From Aphanomyces cochlioides (lineage: Eukaryota > Oomycota > Saprolegniomycetes > Saprolegniales > Verrucalvaceae): a DNA stretch of 64,000 nt. The translations under genes and the position numbers were made by a program. Where the stretch lies: assembly GCA_019828595.1 (NCBI GenBank), contig JAHQRK010000049.1, positions 92,837 through 156,836 on the forward strand. The letters are read 5' to 3'. Within the stretch, counting starts at the first letter, position 1. Every line of letters starts with the position of its first letter. The notes below the pieces were generated by a model. The model was not told the origin of the DNA and made no database searches. It was given only the letters and a program-made list of their open reading frames with translations. Below, in pieces: positions 21,670 to 32,699 of the stretch.

Positions 21670-23068
21670 TTATTGATTACCTCTCTTATTCCACAGGTGC
21701 TCAATGATATCCCTTCTTAGCTTGTTGTGTCCATTTTCATCACGAACTGCATTTGAGAGCTCAATATAAGTTTGAAAGGAGGCTGGTTCTATCAAGTGGG
21801 CTAAATCCACTTGACAACTGAATTCATCACTACAAGAATCGTTGTCGAATTCTTCGTTTTCGACAACCATGTTATGAAGGCAAATTCATGCTTGCCAAAT
21901 TATATGCATCATTTCGCGACTCCAGCAGCGTCCTGGGTTAGCCAGAATATGAAAGCGAGCAAGGAGTACTCCGAAGCAACGCTCTACATCTTTTCGAAGC
22001 CCTTCATGTCTTTCACAATACAATTTTTGCTTGTTGGAGGTGGGATTTGATAAGCTCTTTTGAAATAGAGTAAAGTTAGGATAAATACCATCGGCCAGAA
22101 AGTAGAACATGTTGTACTTTGAACCATTAACCTATACTGCATGGTAATGTGCTAGCCGTTAACGAAGCACTTTACCTCGAACGAAGCTGCATTTGACGCA
22201 CCATTTATAACTTTTACCAACAACGTTGACCTGTCGAGGACATTGATGTCGTTATTAGAGCCAGGAATGCCCACAAATGCGTGCCAAATCCAAAGATTCT
22301 TGGTAGCTACAGCTTCCAATATAATTGAACGGCGTCCATTTCGATCTTGGTATTGCCCCTGCCAAGCCACGGGGCAATTTTTCCACTCCCAGTGGGTGCA
22401 GTCGATTGAGCCGAACATTCCGGGAATCCACGCTCTTCGTTCTCCCTCATGTGTCTTAGAATATCATCTGGAGTGGGGTCCCGTAGATATACTTCACCAA
22501 ACGCAGCCACAATCGCTTTTGCAAATCTCTTTAAAGTGACATTTGCTGTGGTTTCACTCAGACGACAATATTCGTCTACAGCGTCTGCACTTATCCCATA
22601 GGCTAGCATTCGCATAGCAGCAGTGCACTTTTGTATTGTTGATAGTCCTATTGAATAAATTTAAAGCCACCATAGTGCGAATAGTATAGTACCTCTTCTA
22701 CTTGCAGCATCTCTCTTTTGCTCAAAATAGTCATCAATACCGACAATATTCGTCATGATACGTTCAAATATCTCTCTTGACACCCTAAATCTGCGTCTAG
22801 ACATGACATCCGAATACACGGGTGGCGTGGAAACGTCTCCAAAGTAGTCACGGACAATTCTTTCGTGTCCCTCGATGTGATGTCGAGGCAAATTCGCTTT
22901 CGGACCGGATCTAGAGCCACCCCAAGGACTTCCTGCTAAATGGGCCTCGTATCTTTGGATCCTCGTTCTTGTCAAGCAGAGAATTGTCGCAGCGATATGG
23001 TCGTCTTCGTCTGATGAGTCGAAGACATCGTCGACCAGTTGGGTCAGCGTTGCCTTCCATGCTTCCAT
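21670..23068 (-). pseudogene. HARBI1-type (DDE_Tnp_4) transposase, frameshifted, with intron
   Basis: Starts MEAWKATLTQLVDDVF (ATG 23068). A 45-nt GT-AG intron (22648-22692) joins DAASRRG to LSTIQKCTAAMRMLAYG, the usual sequence of the family; without splicing the frame ends in a stop inside the intron. The catalytic triad is visible: Asp in GSIDCTHWEW, Asp in GSNNDINVLD, Glu in KDVERCFGVL. Lesions: loss of one G near 22420 (between GFP and GMFGS), stops between about 22110 and 22155, and a stop near 21880 before LHNMVVENEEF. Length and order of motifs fit the family. The host element is at 20517-23256. Confidence 0.85.
22648..22692 (-). other. 45-nt spliceosomal intron in transposase
   Basis: Reads GTACTATACT...TTCAATAG on the minus strand and sits exactly where the conserved HARBI1 sequence must be joined (phase 1). 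It contains an in-frame stop. Very short, but similar to the 37-nt intron in the other transposase at 48222-48258. Confidence 0.7.
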
Positions 23069-23782
23069 GTTCCATGAAAATGTGCCCGTGTAATTTTATT
23101 ATCTAAATATAGGATTAAAGAGAAAGCAGTGTTGAAACCCAGTGCACCAAAAATGCTCTTTCTTCTCAAACACGGAGTTTCGAAAACTCCGCCTGACTTT
23201 GACACTGAATAAAACTCAGTTTCAGTGTCAAAACTCAGTGACCGGTGGAGATGCTCTCAATTGCCAGACTCTTAAACAAGCTCAAGCTGTCGAATTGCAA
23301 CCTTGAAGACTTGGAATTCACTCGATTGACCTTCGCAATGGCATCCCTGCAGCTAGAACATTGTGACTTAGGCCCTACTTACTTTATTTTTTCGTTGGCA
23401 AGACAATTGGAAGGCTCTAACCCCTGAAGCTCAACGCCTATCGAGACGTGAGCATCGCTGGGCTGGAGCATTTGCTACGAGTCTTACCAGACACATCGAT
23501 CAAGTCCTTGACAAGTTTACCATTTCACAACGACGATCTCTGCAAGTTGGCACCATCGTTCAGAAAGTGCTCTGTGGCGAATTGGAATATTTGTCGAGCG
23601 GAACAGCTATTGACGGCTTACGACTCTTGATTCAAAGCTTGAGCTTTCCCAGTCGTTTCGTGAAAAGAACACGATTTCGACTGAAAACACCAAAGGGATC
23701 TACTCTTGAAGCGTCAATTGTCAAGTCTCTCGTGGACTTTGCGACTGAATGTCGGGTTGACTTCAAGTACGACGCAAGATGA

Positions 23783-24620
23783 CCAGAGTTCATCGTTATT
23801 CACAAGTTTTGCCGTGTTCAACTATTCCAGCATTAAAAACAGAAACTTATCAATTCTTGCTCTCTGGATGTGAAGATCGATTGATCCGAGAATGAGAAAA
23901 GATATCGTGACACATATTGTGCTTTTGCTGTAAATTTCTATTTTTTGCATGATTTCTCAATTTCAGCACAATGACGCCTTGAACCGGGCCAGAGGGAAAA
24001 TATAGCGATAAGCTTCTTTAAAGCGGGTCCGTCCTATTAATAGCTCCACTGTTACTTATCATCAATTTTAAGCATTATTCATCGTTGTGACGAGCAAAAT
24101 CCAATGCTTTGTCGCTTTTAATCCACTATTTCATCCAGAATTTGTAAAATCGTACATGTTGAGAAGTTAGTGAGCATTTTGCTCAGTCAAAACAGCCGTA
24201 TCATGCGTCACACGCTCCTCGCGGCTTCCTTGAGAGTAGTTTGGATCATCTCGTCTGTCTGCATGAGCGGACGAACGTGGACAAAGGAGCATGATCGATG
24301 ATGGTTCATGGGTGTCTCGACATTGTTGTTTATATTTGATTGCGCAGGAAGTGGAAATTTGTACCAAATCGACGACTTGAATTGACAAGTTGCGTCGTTA
24401 GAAGGCTCGTCCAACTAATAGAGCCTTGACGATATTGTCAAATATACCTAGTATGGGAGTCGAGGAATCCATAACCCACCAACCAGCCTGTGACGAAGTG
24501 GGGACAGCCCTCGACCGCTGACGAGGTCCGACAACATTCATCAATTTAAGAGAGGAAACACAAAAGGTATCAATAAGACGATCCTACTCAGCCCAATCCG
24601 ACAAGTTATACAAATTCGTG
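23783..24620. other. Intergenic between convergent LRR copies 5b and 6
   Basis: AT-rich, no supported gene. Short minus-strand open frames near 24167-24414 are not protein-like. Confidence 0.4.
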
Positions 24621-25985
24621 TCACTCCGAGACATGTTCAAACTCGCAGCCACATTCCGTGGCAAAGTCTTTGAGAGACTTCACAGTTGACACGTCGATCG
24701 GCGAATTCCATGTCTTCCATGCGAATCGTTTCGTCTTGATGGATCGACTAGAATGGCCAATACACTTTGAATTCAAAGGCGCAAGTCAGGAATGACCACG
24801 TCACTTTCATACGACAATAACTCCATTTGTGTCATCGTTTGGTTCTTTTCAATGGCCGCCACAAAGCATTTAAAAAACGAGGAACACACGTCAGCAACAC
24901 CCAGTGACAATGTTTCCAATCGACAATGCTCAAACCTTGGACGCTCCAATTTTCTTTCGCAAACCGCACTCCAGCGAACTTGAGATGTTTCATGTGCGTA
25001 CGCGGTAGGACTCTCAAAAGAGACTCCATCGCATCGGCGCTCATCTTCTTGTTATCCGTGAGTACAAAACTTGTAACTTTGGAGCCGGAGCCAAAGACTT
25101 CACCGTATCAGAGTCCAAGTCGTCGACTTCCAACGTCTTCATGGAGAACGTCAGTCGAGTAAAATCCACGTCGTCGAGCTTGAAACTCGACAACTTGACT
25201 CTTTTCAGGGTCGAATTGAACATCGCTTGATAAAACGATTGCTTCAACTCGTTGCCCACTTCGGTCCAAGCATCGTTCGTTCCCGTAAACTCAAACTCTT
25301 TCGATGTTGGACTTTGGAACCATGCAATGAGATGGTTGATGTTGTCTTCAGTCAGTTTATGACCCTTGGGTGAGACTTGCAATACTTGGAGCTGCTCACT
25401 CGTTCCAGCGAACTGAAATACGTCGTCGTACATCGCATCGTAGTCTTTGTCAACCTCCAAATCTTCAAAATCCTCGATGGACAACGATGTCAAGTGCGGC
25501 AATCGAGGCAAAATATCCTTGCAACTCGTTCGGCCATCATCAGTGCACTTGAAGTATATGCTAAGTCGAGTAATGTGCAGGTTCCAAACGTCATCGTCGA
25601 CGTCTGCTGCTGCGTCTGGAAATACTTCGACCCGCCACTCGATCGTGGCCATCGGATCCAAATGCTCGACGTACCAGTCGACATCGTCTGTGGCTTGAGT
25701 ATCGTCTTGGAAATCATAAATGACAACTTTGGCATAGTACTTGGCAAAGTCTTCATACGATTCAAGCTCTCGATTGAGACACAACGTCGGCCACAAATCC
25801 GAGACGTCGTCAAAGTCGTTGCTCAATTCGTAGAGTTGGTCCAGAGGACCCAGCACCTTGAGCGGATGAAGAACTTGTAGGAAAGTAAACACATCATCGG
25901 CGTTCGTGATATAAAATACAATCTTTGCCGTGACATTGACTGGTAGCGTTGCGAAGAATGGCGTGGGCTTTCGGGGTTTCTTCAT
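24621..25985 (-). pseudogene. LRR-family copy 6, C-terminal half frameshifted
   Basis: From ATG 25985 a clean frame runs 314 codons: MKKPRKPTPFFATLPVNVTA, the F-box-like DVFTFLQVLHPLKVLGPLDQ, LWPTLCLNRELES, YEDFAKYYAKVVIYD, IEWRVEVFPDA, ILPRLPHLTSLSI and AMFNSTLKRVKLSSF. A small deletion after TVKSLA removes the ASRLEG part and shifts the frame; SKVTSFVLTDNKKM and MESLLRVLPRTHMKHL follow. A second break lies near 24950, and an in-frame stop interrupts the LLIQS motif near 24770. The tail (SLKDFATECGCEFEHVSE, stop at 24621-24623) is preserved. It could be translated as a truncated protein, but the family's C-terminal repeats would be lost. Confidence 0.8.
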
Positions 25986-27184
25986 AATTCGAATGCGAGC
26001 CCATTGATCTTATTCAAGTGAAGGTCTATCGTCAGTACTGATGGTGAAGATACACACTCGCACTTTGTTGTTGTGATATTCTGTATCTACGATGGACGAT
26101 ATTCTTCACAAAAAACACCAATCCATCCAGCATGAATTAGAAAACAGCGAAGTTGAGCTATTTGGGGTCATTCAAGTTGTCGCATTGCGAGGACAAACCA
26201 AAATCCTTCACTCTACAACCACCCTGACGACTCCAACGACAGCCATACCGTCTTGTTGACGGGCCACAACCATCGAGTTGACCAAAACTGTGCATGAGAT
26301 TGCAACCGGTGATCTTCCAGATTGAGTCAAAAGTCGAGCTAATTGGATTGGCATACCTTGTGTGTCTGCTCCAAGATCGCTAAAAGATTTGAGATGTCGA
26401 AGCGACGGTTCCTTTGAGTATAATACTTGAATCCTTGGACTTGCAGATAAGTCTTCAATCACTTTCATTTTTGGAGAGGTCAGCTCAGATACGACAATCA
26501 TGGTCGAAGACTCGCTTTCACTCCCTGTTTATTCCCTTTTGTGTTGCGTGCAATAGTTATATTGCAAGCACTACTACTCAACATTTCAGAGCTTTAAGAA
26601 TTGTAGCCTCCACAGATTCGTCAAGTCATACGACATAAATCTCTGTCACGACAATTGTTTCAAGCTACAATTAGTCCTATGCCAGTCGTCCCCCTAGCCA
26701 GATGGGAAAAATATTACAAAATCCCTTTTCGTGCATGAGGAGCGCAATTTCTGCATGGATACTTGACGTTGTCAAGGTGCCAAGGTTCGGTAACTTAACA
26801 GGCCAAATCTGGGGTCAGGTCACACTTTAAGTCACATGATGAAATTCGAGATATCTCTGCCACCAGGAAAAATCCGTCATTTGCTCGTAGGCCTTACCTG
26901 AGGCGGCACAGCCTATCTGCCGCCTTGTTCAATGCGAAAAAAGATAAAGTAAGCTCCGTCCTTCTAGTCATCCACGCAGTTTAAGGCTATTGCTTGAGAA
27001 AAACCTGGAAAGTCGAAAAAACCATTAAAAACCTATAATTAACCTGTCATCCAGGGAAATCGCCCTGAAATACTAATAAAACCTAAAAAACCTAAGCATC
27101 AGGTGACCTGGATACGGACAAAAGTTGATTGACGAGAGAGACACAAGATCACAAGAGCTCGCTTGGGTGGGTCGCGATTGCGTG
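25986..27184. other. Intergenic between LRR copies 6 and 7
   Basis: No conserved gene. A 97-codon minus-strand frame with ATG at 26501 (26208-26501) reads LTSPKMKVIEDLSASPRIQV and HLKSFSDLGADTQG; it has no recognised family and is not called. Around 26912-26934 a short stem GGCGGCA/TGCCGCC occurs. Confidence 0.35.
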
Positions 27185-28749
27185 ATGAAGAAGCCCAAAG
27201 CGTCGACACCGGTACGCTCTCTGCTGCCACTCGACGTTTTCATCAAGATTGCGTTTTACCTTCCAGGCGCTGCCGATCTATTTGCGTTTCTGGAAGCTCT
27301 CCGTCCATACAATCTTTTGGGTCCACTGGAGCATCTCTCACGTACGGCAACCCTGAAAGTCTCCTGCCCCTCCCCAAGCCCTACTTCGCGACCAGATTTC
27401 CTGACTAGATTAGCTGCAGATAGTTAACTTTGGCTTCTGCCGCCGACCTAACAAGTGTCGTTGCCTCAGTTCCCGACCGACGCTGCAGAGCCTACAAAGA
27501 CCCTGTTTTCACGTGTTTCACGTGACACATCTCTATAAGCTGGGCTCGCGACGCGATCATTGGATATACTTGTGGCCTCGCTTGGTAATTCCTCGATCAT
27601 TCAATAGCTGGTCTACCTCGTACGAAGCGATCGCCAAGTACTACTCGACGGTAGCCATCCAGGACCTGGGTCAAGCTGCGTGGCTCAAGAAGCATTTAGA
27701 TCCACAAACAAAGATTGAATGGGTTGTCGAAAAATTCCCAAATTCGGTGTCGGAGATTGCAGATGAGGTGTGGGATCTGCGTATTGCTCGAGTTCGCTTT
27801 GGCTTCAAGCACAATTCCGTCTCAAGTGGCAAGGAAATCTTGTCTCGACTCAAACACTTGACGTCCTTGAAAGTCCATGTCAAGCATGCCTTTTCCACGC
27901 CTGAAATACTGAACGAAAATCATCGAATATGGGACGACATTTTCAAATTTGTAGCCCAGAGCGACCAGCTCACGGAATTTGAATTTTTTCGGGAGACACA
28001 TGCAATGACAGCATCGAGTCTCGTCCAACTCATCGAATGGTTTCGCCGTCAACCCGTCCGAGTATTCGAATGTAAAGCAGGATTGGGATCAAATCAACAA
28101 GAGTTTAAACCAGTCGTTTTACGAAGCCATCTTTAACTGCCCGACTCTGGACAAGCTCGTGTTGTCGAATTGTGACTTCCATGGTTTGGATTTCAGTCGA
28201 TTGAAGTTTTCAAAGCGGTCGTTGCAACTGGGATATTGCAGCATTGGATCTGAGTTCATTATTTCCTTGGCCAGTCGATTGGAAATCTCTAAAATCACTC
28301 AATTCAAGCTTTGTGTGTGTCGTGATATAAGCATCGACAGCATCGTGTATCTGGTACGTATATTACCAAGTACATCTATCAAGTACTTGACGTTGACAGA
28401 CATATCATTTAACATCGAAAATCTCATCAAGTTGGCTCAGCTAGTTGAGAATTGCGCATTGGAAACGTTATCGCTCCATACAATTCTTTCATCGAGGTCC
28501 TTTGTCGAGAGTCTTGTGACAGCTATTCAAAGCAACCAGACAATTCACGACTTGGAATTATCGCTGCCTGGGATTACGGTTGAAGAAATGCGACTTTTGA
28601 TCCAAAGCGTCTGCCATCCCAGGCGAAGAGTGAAAAGAAAGCGGCTCAGATTGAGAATACCAAAAGATGATGAGGAGGAGCATCTGGTCAAATCTCTCAA
28701 GGATTTTGCCGTAGAATATGGTGGTGAGTTCGCCGATGACTCGCATTAA
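27185..28749 (+). pseudogene. LRR-family copy 7, split by a 189-bp insertion and frameshifted
   Basis: ATG 27185 (MKKPKASTPVRSLLPLDV), then the F-box-like region to LLGPLEHL. Here a 189-bp element (27339-27527) with a 7-bp target duplication interrupts the codon for the next Tyr; left out, the reading goes LEHLYKLGSRRDHW. The family sequence continues through AIAKYYSTVAIQDLGQAAWL, IEWVVEKFPN and WFRRQPVRVFEC. A one-base frameshift near 28080 follows (the other frame gives WDQINKSLNQSFYEAIFNC), then NCDFHGLDFSRLKFS and an open end (LLIQSVCHPRRRVKRKR, AVEYGGEFADDSH). It is closest to copy 9. Confidence 0.85.
27339..27527. mobile_element. 189-bp insertion element with CATCTCT duplication
   Basis: Flanked by CATCTCT at 27332-27338 and 27528-27534. 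It starts CACGTACGGCAACC and ends TTTCACGTGTTTCACGTGACA, giving short imperfect inverted ends based on TCACGT. Non-coding. The 7-bp duplication would fit a degenerate hAT-like (8 bp) element; the class is uncertain. Confidence 0.65.
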
Positions 28750-28935
28750 ATTTTTTCTACATCAATCATCTCTAATTTTCCCTCAGTCTTGATTAAGAAA
28801 TTCTCCCAAACCATTTCGTCATTGCTCATAATCAAAGATCTTCATCGACGCGTTCGTTTTTTCGATTAAAGTTTAGCCTGGAAGCTTCAACAAAAAGCAA
28901 GATAACACTGTGCTAATCAACCAATCTCGACTAAG

Positions 28936-29639
28936 TTGTATATTGAGTCTACGCTGGAGGATCGGCCTTTATCTTTTGGCACAGGGACAGGTCTTAGCGC
29001 TGAGGAGCTTGAATTAATAAATCATCTCACACTTCCCCCGAAAATGTTGTATGTTGGCGTAGATAATCCACACGTTGTGGATTATCAACGACAATCGCGA
29101 TTACTCAATTTAGCTCTCTTTTCGTGCTTGGGGAGATTGGGCGTGCTAAGAAAGCTAGGGGGTTCCGAAAGTGTAGGTAATATGAGTGTTGGGAGGATTT
29201 GGGGGAAGTGTCATTTCCTGAGATAGACACAAATTTACATATGACATTACTGCTCATAATCGGGATTGAACAATACCAGGAAGATCGAATAAATTCTTGT
29301 TCCACTGAATTTGAGTTCACTTCAAGCAAAGGCTACGGTGAGTATCATTCGTTTTCAACAGATCGCTATTCAAATGTTCACTTTGTGATGATGCTTGGCC
29401 TTATAGCGTCTCGTTTGGCAAACAAGCTAGTTTTACGACAATGGCTGCAGTTCGTCAAAGCTCGGAGCTATGATAATGAGCTCTTGGGTAAGGTATTAGG
29501 CGAGAAGTCGAAGTTAAACATAATATGCAACGACCTTTATGAACTTTCTCCTCTTGAGTCTGCGTTGACCACCAAAAAGTTTCTCGTTGTCCTCACGATT
29601 TCCGAAATGATTGACAAAAAGCGACTGCAGCACAATTGA
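28936..29639 (+). pseudogene. Unknown gene X carried with the LRR cluster, best copy
   Basis: Two overlapping frames form one collinear protein: 28936-29226 (STLEDRPLSFGTGTGLSAEE, DNPHVVDYQRQSRLLNLALF) and 29199-29639 (first ATG 29241; GIEQYQEDRINSCSTEF, ASRLANKLVLRQWLQFVKA, NDLYELSPLESALTTKKFL). The frame changes near 29200. No family is recognised and there are no signal peptide or clear catalytic motifs. Diverged copies occur at 29935-30650 and around 32700-32850, each again downstream of an LRR copy, so the gene was duplicated together with its neighbour. Whether the 3' frame alone is translated is unknown. Confidence 0.4.
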
Positions 29640-29838
29640 CCTTTTATATCGAGTGTTTCACAAACATCGCTGAAGTCTCGCTAAAAAAACTCTTTGACCA
29701 CTGGCCTTGTCTTTGTCATCTTGCTCCAGTTCTCGACTTGACTTGATGGCAATTTCGATAAAACATTTGGATTCGGATAAGTTCGTTGAAGTGGTTCAAG
29801 TGGAGAAGAATTCATCCAACCACGATCTCAACAGAGCA

Positions 29839-29925
29839 ATGGATCGCAACACCATGACGAAGAAGCGCAAGGCGTCTGCACCAGTACACTCTCTGCTACC
29901 CGTCGATGTTGTCCACAAGATTGCA
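29839..29925 (+). pseudogene. LRR-family copy 8, N-terminal stub
   Basis: ATG 29839 begins MDRNTMTKKRKASAPVHSLL and continues PVDVVHKIA, identical in kind to the start of copy 9. Family sequence stops abruptly at about 29925, where the repeat containing gene X (also found at 28845) is joined. The leader motif GGATTCGGATAAGTT (29769-29783) is retained. Confidence 0.7.
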
Positions 29926-29934
29926 AATTCTACT

Positions 29935-30650
29935 TCGACTCGTTCGTTTTTGCTATTTAAGTTTAACCTGGAAGCTTCAACTGAATGCCGTGCTATTGAA
30001 TCATAACAGTGCTGCAATGGCCAAAATCGAGATATTTTATGTTTAATCTCCGAGAACATCGTGCACGATAAAATCTGTCGAATAATAATAATCAACCAAT
30101 TTCGACTTCGTTGTATATTGAGTCTATACTGGAGGATCAGCATGTATCTTTAGGCTGAGGGACGTGGAGGCCCTTGGATATATATCACCGCGCATTTCGC
30201 CCGTAATTCATTTTCATAGGATATTTTCAGCACGTTGTGGATAACCCAGGGCGGTCACGGTGACTCAAATTGGCTCTCTTACCTTCTTGCTACAGAGGGT
30301 CATTTCAATTGGTAGATGTAGGACATTAGTGCTTAACATCGAGAAGGAAAGAGACCAGGAAGAACAGCTATGCGTCAAGTTTTTTTCAAGCAAAGGCCGC
30401 GGTGATTATCATTCGTGCACATGTCAATCTTGAAGAAGGCGATGCTCATCATCGAATGTCACGACCTCTATTAATTTTCTCCTCTTGAGTTTGTGTCGGC
30501 CACCGCCAACTTATCTCAGTCCCCACGTTTTCCAAGATATGATCGACGCTACCAACATGCCTCACAAAAAGCGACCGCAGAACGACAAATGTATGATATC
30601 GAGTGTGTCACAAAGAAAGTTAAAGTCTCGCTAACTCTACGAGCATTGCC
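29935..30650 (+). repeat. Diverged second copy of the gene X segment
   Basis: Collinear with 28845-29690: shared blocks include TGTATATTGAGTCTAYRCTG (30111 and 28937), CACGTTGTGGATAA, TTTTCAAGCAAAGGCYRCGG-like sequence and TCTCCTCTTGAGT. Many indels and stops; no open frame is conserved. It lies about 1.09 kb downstream of the first copy. Confidence 0.65.
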
Positions 30651-30714
30651 TCCTCATCGTCGTCATCTAATAGCATCAATCACAAACAGAATTCACGCAT
30701 TTAATATTGTTTAA

Positions 30715-30961
30715 TCGATTCGAATTTGGAGTTGCCTGGCGAATCGACTGGGCAAATCGATTTGTGAATCGCTTAGCCAATCATATCACGTTAAAATTTA
30801 TTTTTTAGCCAATCATATTTATTTAACTTTGCACTCTCTTTTATACGCGACTTGTGAACAGGAAAGTCGCAACAACAATGGTTCCTTGCGCAAAAGCTGC
30901 GCATCCCCAGAGTGGCTGATGGCTCTAGGAAGAACTCTTTAAACAGTATTGGTAAAAGATA
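30715..30961. other. AT-rich sequence with AGCCAATCAT motifs
   Basis: Contains repeated TTAGCCAATCATAT and AATCGATT motifs typical of the small elements in this window, but its ends could not be defined. No gene. Confidence 0.35.
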
Positions 30962-31024
30962 TTGTTATTTACACTCTAAATTGTGAACGGGGTGAAAAAA
31001 TACAAATTTGGGTGAAAAAGACAA
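30962..31024. mobile_element. MITE family C, internally deleted 63-bp copy
   Basis: Flanked by TA (30960-30961 and 31025-31026). It begins TTGTTATTTACACTCTAAAT and ends GGGTGAAAAAGACAA. It consists of just the two termini of the longer family C copies at 37368 and 37594-40341. It lies 161 bases upstream of the start codon of LRR copy 9. Confidence 0.65.
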
Positions 31025-31187
31025 TAGAAAAAGACATTCAAAATCGATTCGGACAATAGACTGGAAAGTCCAAATTTGTGCGAAATTGACAAAATATATT
31101 CACTGAACCCGTCAATATGCTTTTTCGTTCTTGATCCGGATTCGGATAACTGCAACAAGGAAACAAGATCTCGACAGTGCGCGTGTG

Positions 31188-32585
31188 ATGGATCGCAATA
31201 CCATGATGAAGAAGCTCAAAGTGTCTGCACCAGTACGCTCTTTGCTACCAGTCGACGTAATCATCAAGATTGCGTTTTGCATTCCAGTCGCTGCTGACCT
31301 GTTTGCGTTTCTGGAAGCTCTCCGTCCATACAACCTCCTTGGTCCTCTGGAGCATCTCTACCAGCTCGGCATGCGACTCGATCGTTCGTTTTACTTGTGG
31401 CCTTGCTTGCGACTTCCTCCTTCGCTTGATGAATGGTCTGTATCATACGAAGCGATCGCCAAGTACTATTCGAACGTAGTCATCCAAGACCTCGGGCAAG
31501 CTACATGGCTCAAGAAACATTTGGGTCCGCAAACAAAGATTGAATGGATTGTCAACAATTTCCCAACCTCGACGACAGAGATTGCAGATGAGGTATGGGA
31601 CTTGCGTATTACTCGAGTACGCCATGGCTTCAAGTGCAATTCCCTCTCAAGTGGCAAGGAAATCTTGTCTCGACTCAAGCACTTGACGACCTTGAAAGTT
31701 TACGACGAGCATGCGTTTTCTATACCCGCAGAAGTATTGGACGAATATCACCAAGCATGGGACGACATTTTTAAATTTGTCGTCGAGAGCCACCAGCTCA
31801 CGGAATTGCAAGCTTCTCCAGATTCTCATGCAATGACATCGTCGAACCTCGTCAACCTCATCGCTTGGTTTCGCCGTCAACCCGTCCGAGTATTTGAATG
31901 CACGTCAGCAACTTGCCGGCGAATCGACAAGAGTTTAAAGCAGTCGTTTTACGAAGCCATCTTTAATTGCCCGACTCTGGACAAGCTCATTTTGTCGAAA
32001 TGCGACTTCCAAGGTTTGGATTTCAGTCGATTCAGATTTTCAATGCGATCATTACAACTGGGATATTGTCGCATGGGGTCTGACTATATTAATTCCTTGG
32101 CCAGCCGGTTGGAAAACTCTAACCTCACTCATCTCGGCGTTTACGTGTGTCACGATGTAAGCATCGACAGCGTCGAGAGTCTGGTACGTGTCTTACCATA
32201 TACATCTATCAAGCACTTGGCGCTGACAAGCTTGCCATTTAACAGCAAAGATCTCAGCAAGTTGTCTCAGCTGTGTGAGAATTGTCCTGTGGAATCTTTA
32301 TCGCTCCATGCATTTCAATCATCGTTCTCCTTTGTCAAGAGTCTTGCGACAGCAATTCAAAACAACAAGACAATTCACGATTTGGAAGTATTGTTGCCTG
32401 GGATTACAGTTGAAGAAATGCGATTTTTGATCCAAAGTGTCTGCCATCCCAGTCGAAGATTGAAAAGAAAGCTGCCCAAATTGACGATTCCAGGAAATAA
32501 GATGGAGAAGCCTCTGATCAAATCTCTCAAGGACTTTGCCGCCGACTGTGGAGGAGAGTTCAAATACGGCCCGAACCTGATGTGA
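31188..32585 (+). CDS. LRR-family protein, copy 9 (intact)
   Basis: An intact 465-residue frame from ATG 31188 (MDRNTMMKKLKVSAPVRSLL); upstream codons of the frame lack ATG. Residues ~17-60 form the F-box-like region (LLPVDVIIKIAFCI, DLFAFLEALRPYNLLGPLE), then LWPCLRLPPSLDEW, SYEAIAKYYSNVVIQDLG and IEWIVNNFPTS. From residue ~160 leucine-rich repeats of the RNI type follow: EILSRLKHLTTLKVY, WFRRQPVRVFEC, AIFNCPTLDKLILSKCDF, FSMRSLQLGYC, SLVRVLPYTSIKHLAL and LLPGITVEEMRFLIQSVCH. A basic patch (RRLKRKLPK) precedes the last repeat (FAADCGGEF). The first ~240 bases are almost identical to copy 10. The leader motif GGATTCGGATAACTG is at 31138-31152 and a MITE lies upstream. Function unknown; an E3-ligase adaptor role is a hypothesis. 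Confidence 0.78.
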   Translation: MDRNTMMKKLKVSAPVRSLLPVDVIIKIAFCIPVAADLFAFLEALRPYNLLGPLEHLYQLGMRLDRSFYLWPCLRLPPSLDEWSVSYEAIAKYYSNVVIQDLGQATWLKKHLGPQTKIEWIVNNFPTSTTEIADEVWDLRITRVRHGFKCNSLSSGKEILSRLKHLTTLKVYDEHAFSIPAEVLDEYHQAWDDIFKFVVESHQLTELQASPDSHAMTSSNLVNLIAWFRRQPVRVFECTSATCRRIDKSLKQSFYEAIFNCPTLDKLILSKCDFQGLDFSRFRFSMRSLQLGYCRMGSDYINSLASRLENSNLTHLGVYVCHDVSIDSVESLVRVLPYTSIKHLALTSLPFNSKDLSKLSQLCENCPVESLSLHAFQSSFSFVKSLATAIQNNKTIHDLEVLLPGITVEEMRFLIQSVCHPSRRLKRKLPKLTIPGNKMEKPLIKSLKDFAADCGGEFKYGPNLM

Positions 32586-32699
32586 AGTTTGTTCCAACCG
32601 ATTATCGCCTTTGAGTTTCCTTGGTTTAGGAATTGCTAAGTATCAAAATTCGTCTTCCAGTCCCACTAAAGTTCACCAAAACTCTGAACTTTGACAATT

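Larger units (their letters stand above)
20517..23256. mobile_element. PIF/Harbinger transposon, 2.74 kb, TSD TCA
   Basis: Left end GAGCATCTCCACCCGTCACT; reverse complement of right end GAGCATCTCCACCGGTCACT; similarity continues for about 46 bases with subterminal ACTGAGTTTT motifs. The target duplication is TCA (20514-20516 and 23257-23259), 3 bp as in PIF/Harbinger. It carries the two genes typical of the superfamily, convergent: a Myb/SANT-like protein on the plus strand and a HARBI1-type transposase on the minus strand. Both are damaged, so the copy is inactive. It sits inside the codons for the AMFNC motif of LRR copy 5b. Confidence 0.9.
19949..23782 (+). pseudogene. LRR-family copy 5b, decayed and split by a PIF/Harbinger element
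   Basis: The start is recognisable by the leader motif AGATTCGAATAAGTT (19875-19889) and MTKKLKVSA (ATG 19949). Most of the F-box-like region is deleted: the sequence runs into HIAKYYSNVVIHDL, then EWLKKHLNPMAKIEWVVEDF. Frameshifts occur near 20195, 20330 and 20400, followed by NLIEWFRRQPVAVFEC and QTFYQAMF. There a 2.74-kb element (20517-23256) is inserted. Beyond it the gene continues with NKLKLSNCNLEDLEFTRLTF, HLLRVLPDTSIKSL and FATECRVDFKYDAR (stop 23780-23782), with further frameshifts near 23275, 23430 and 23570. Confidence 0.8.
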
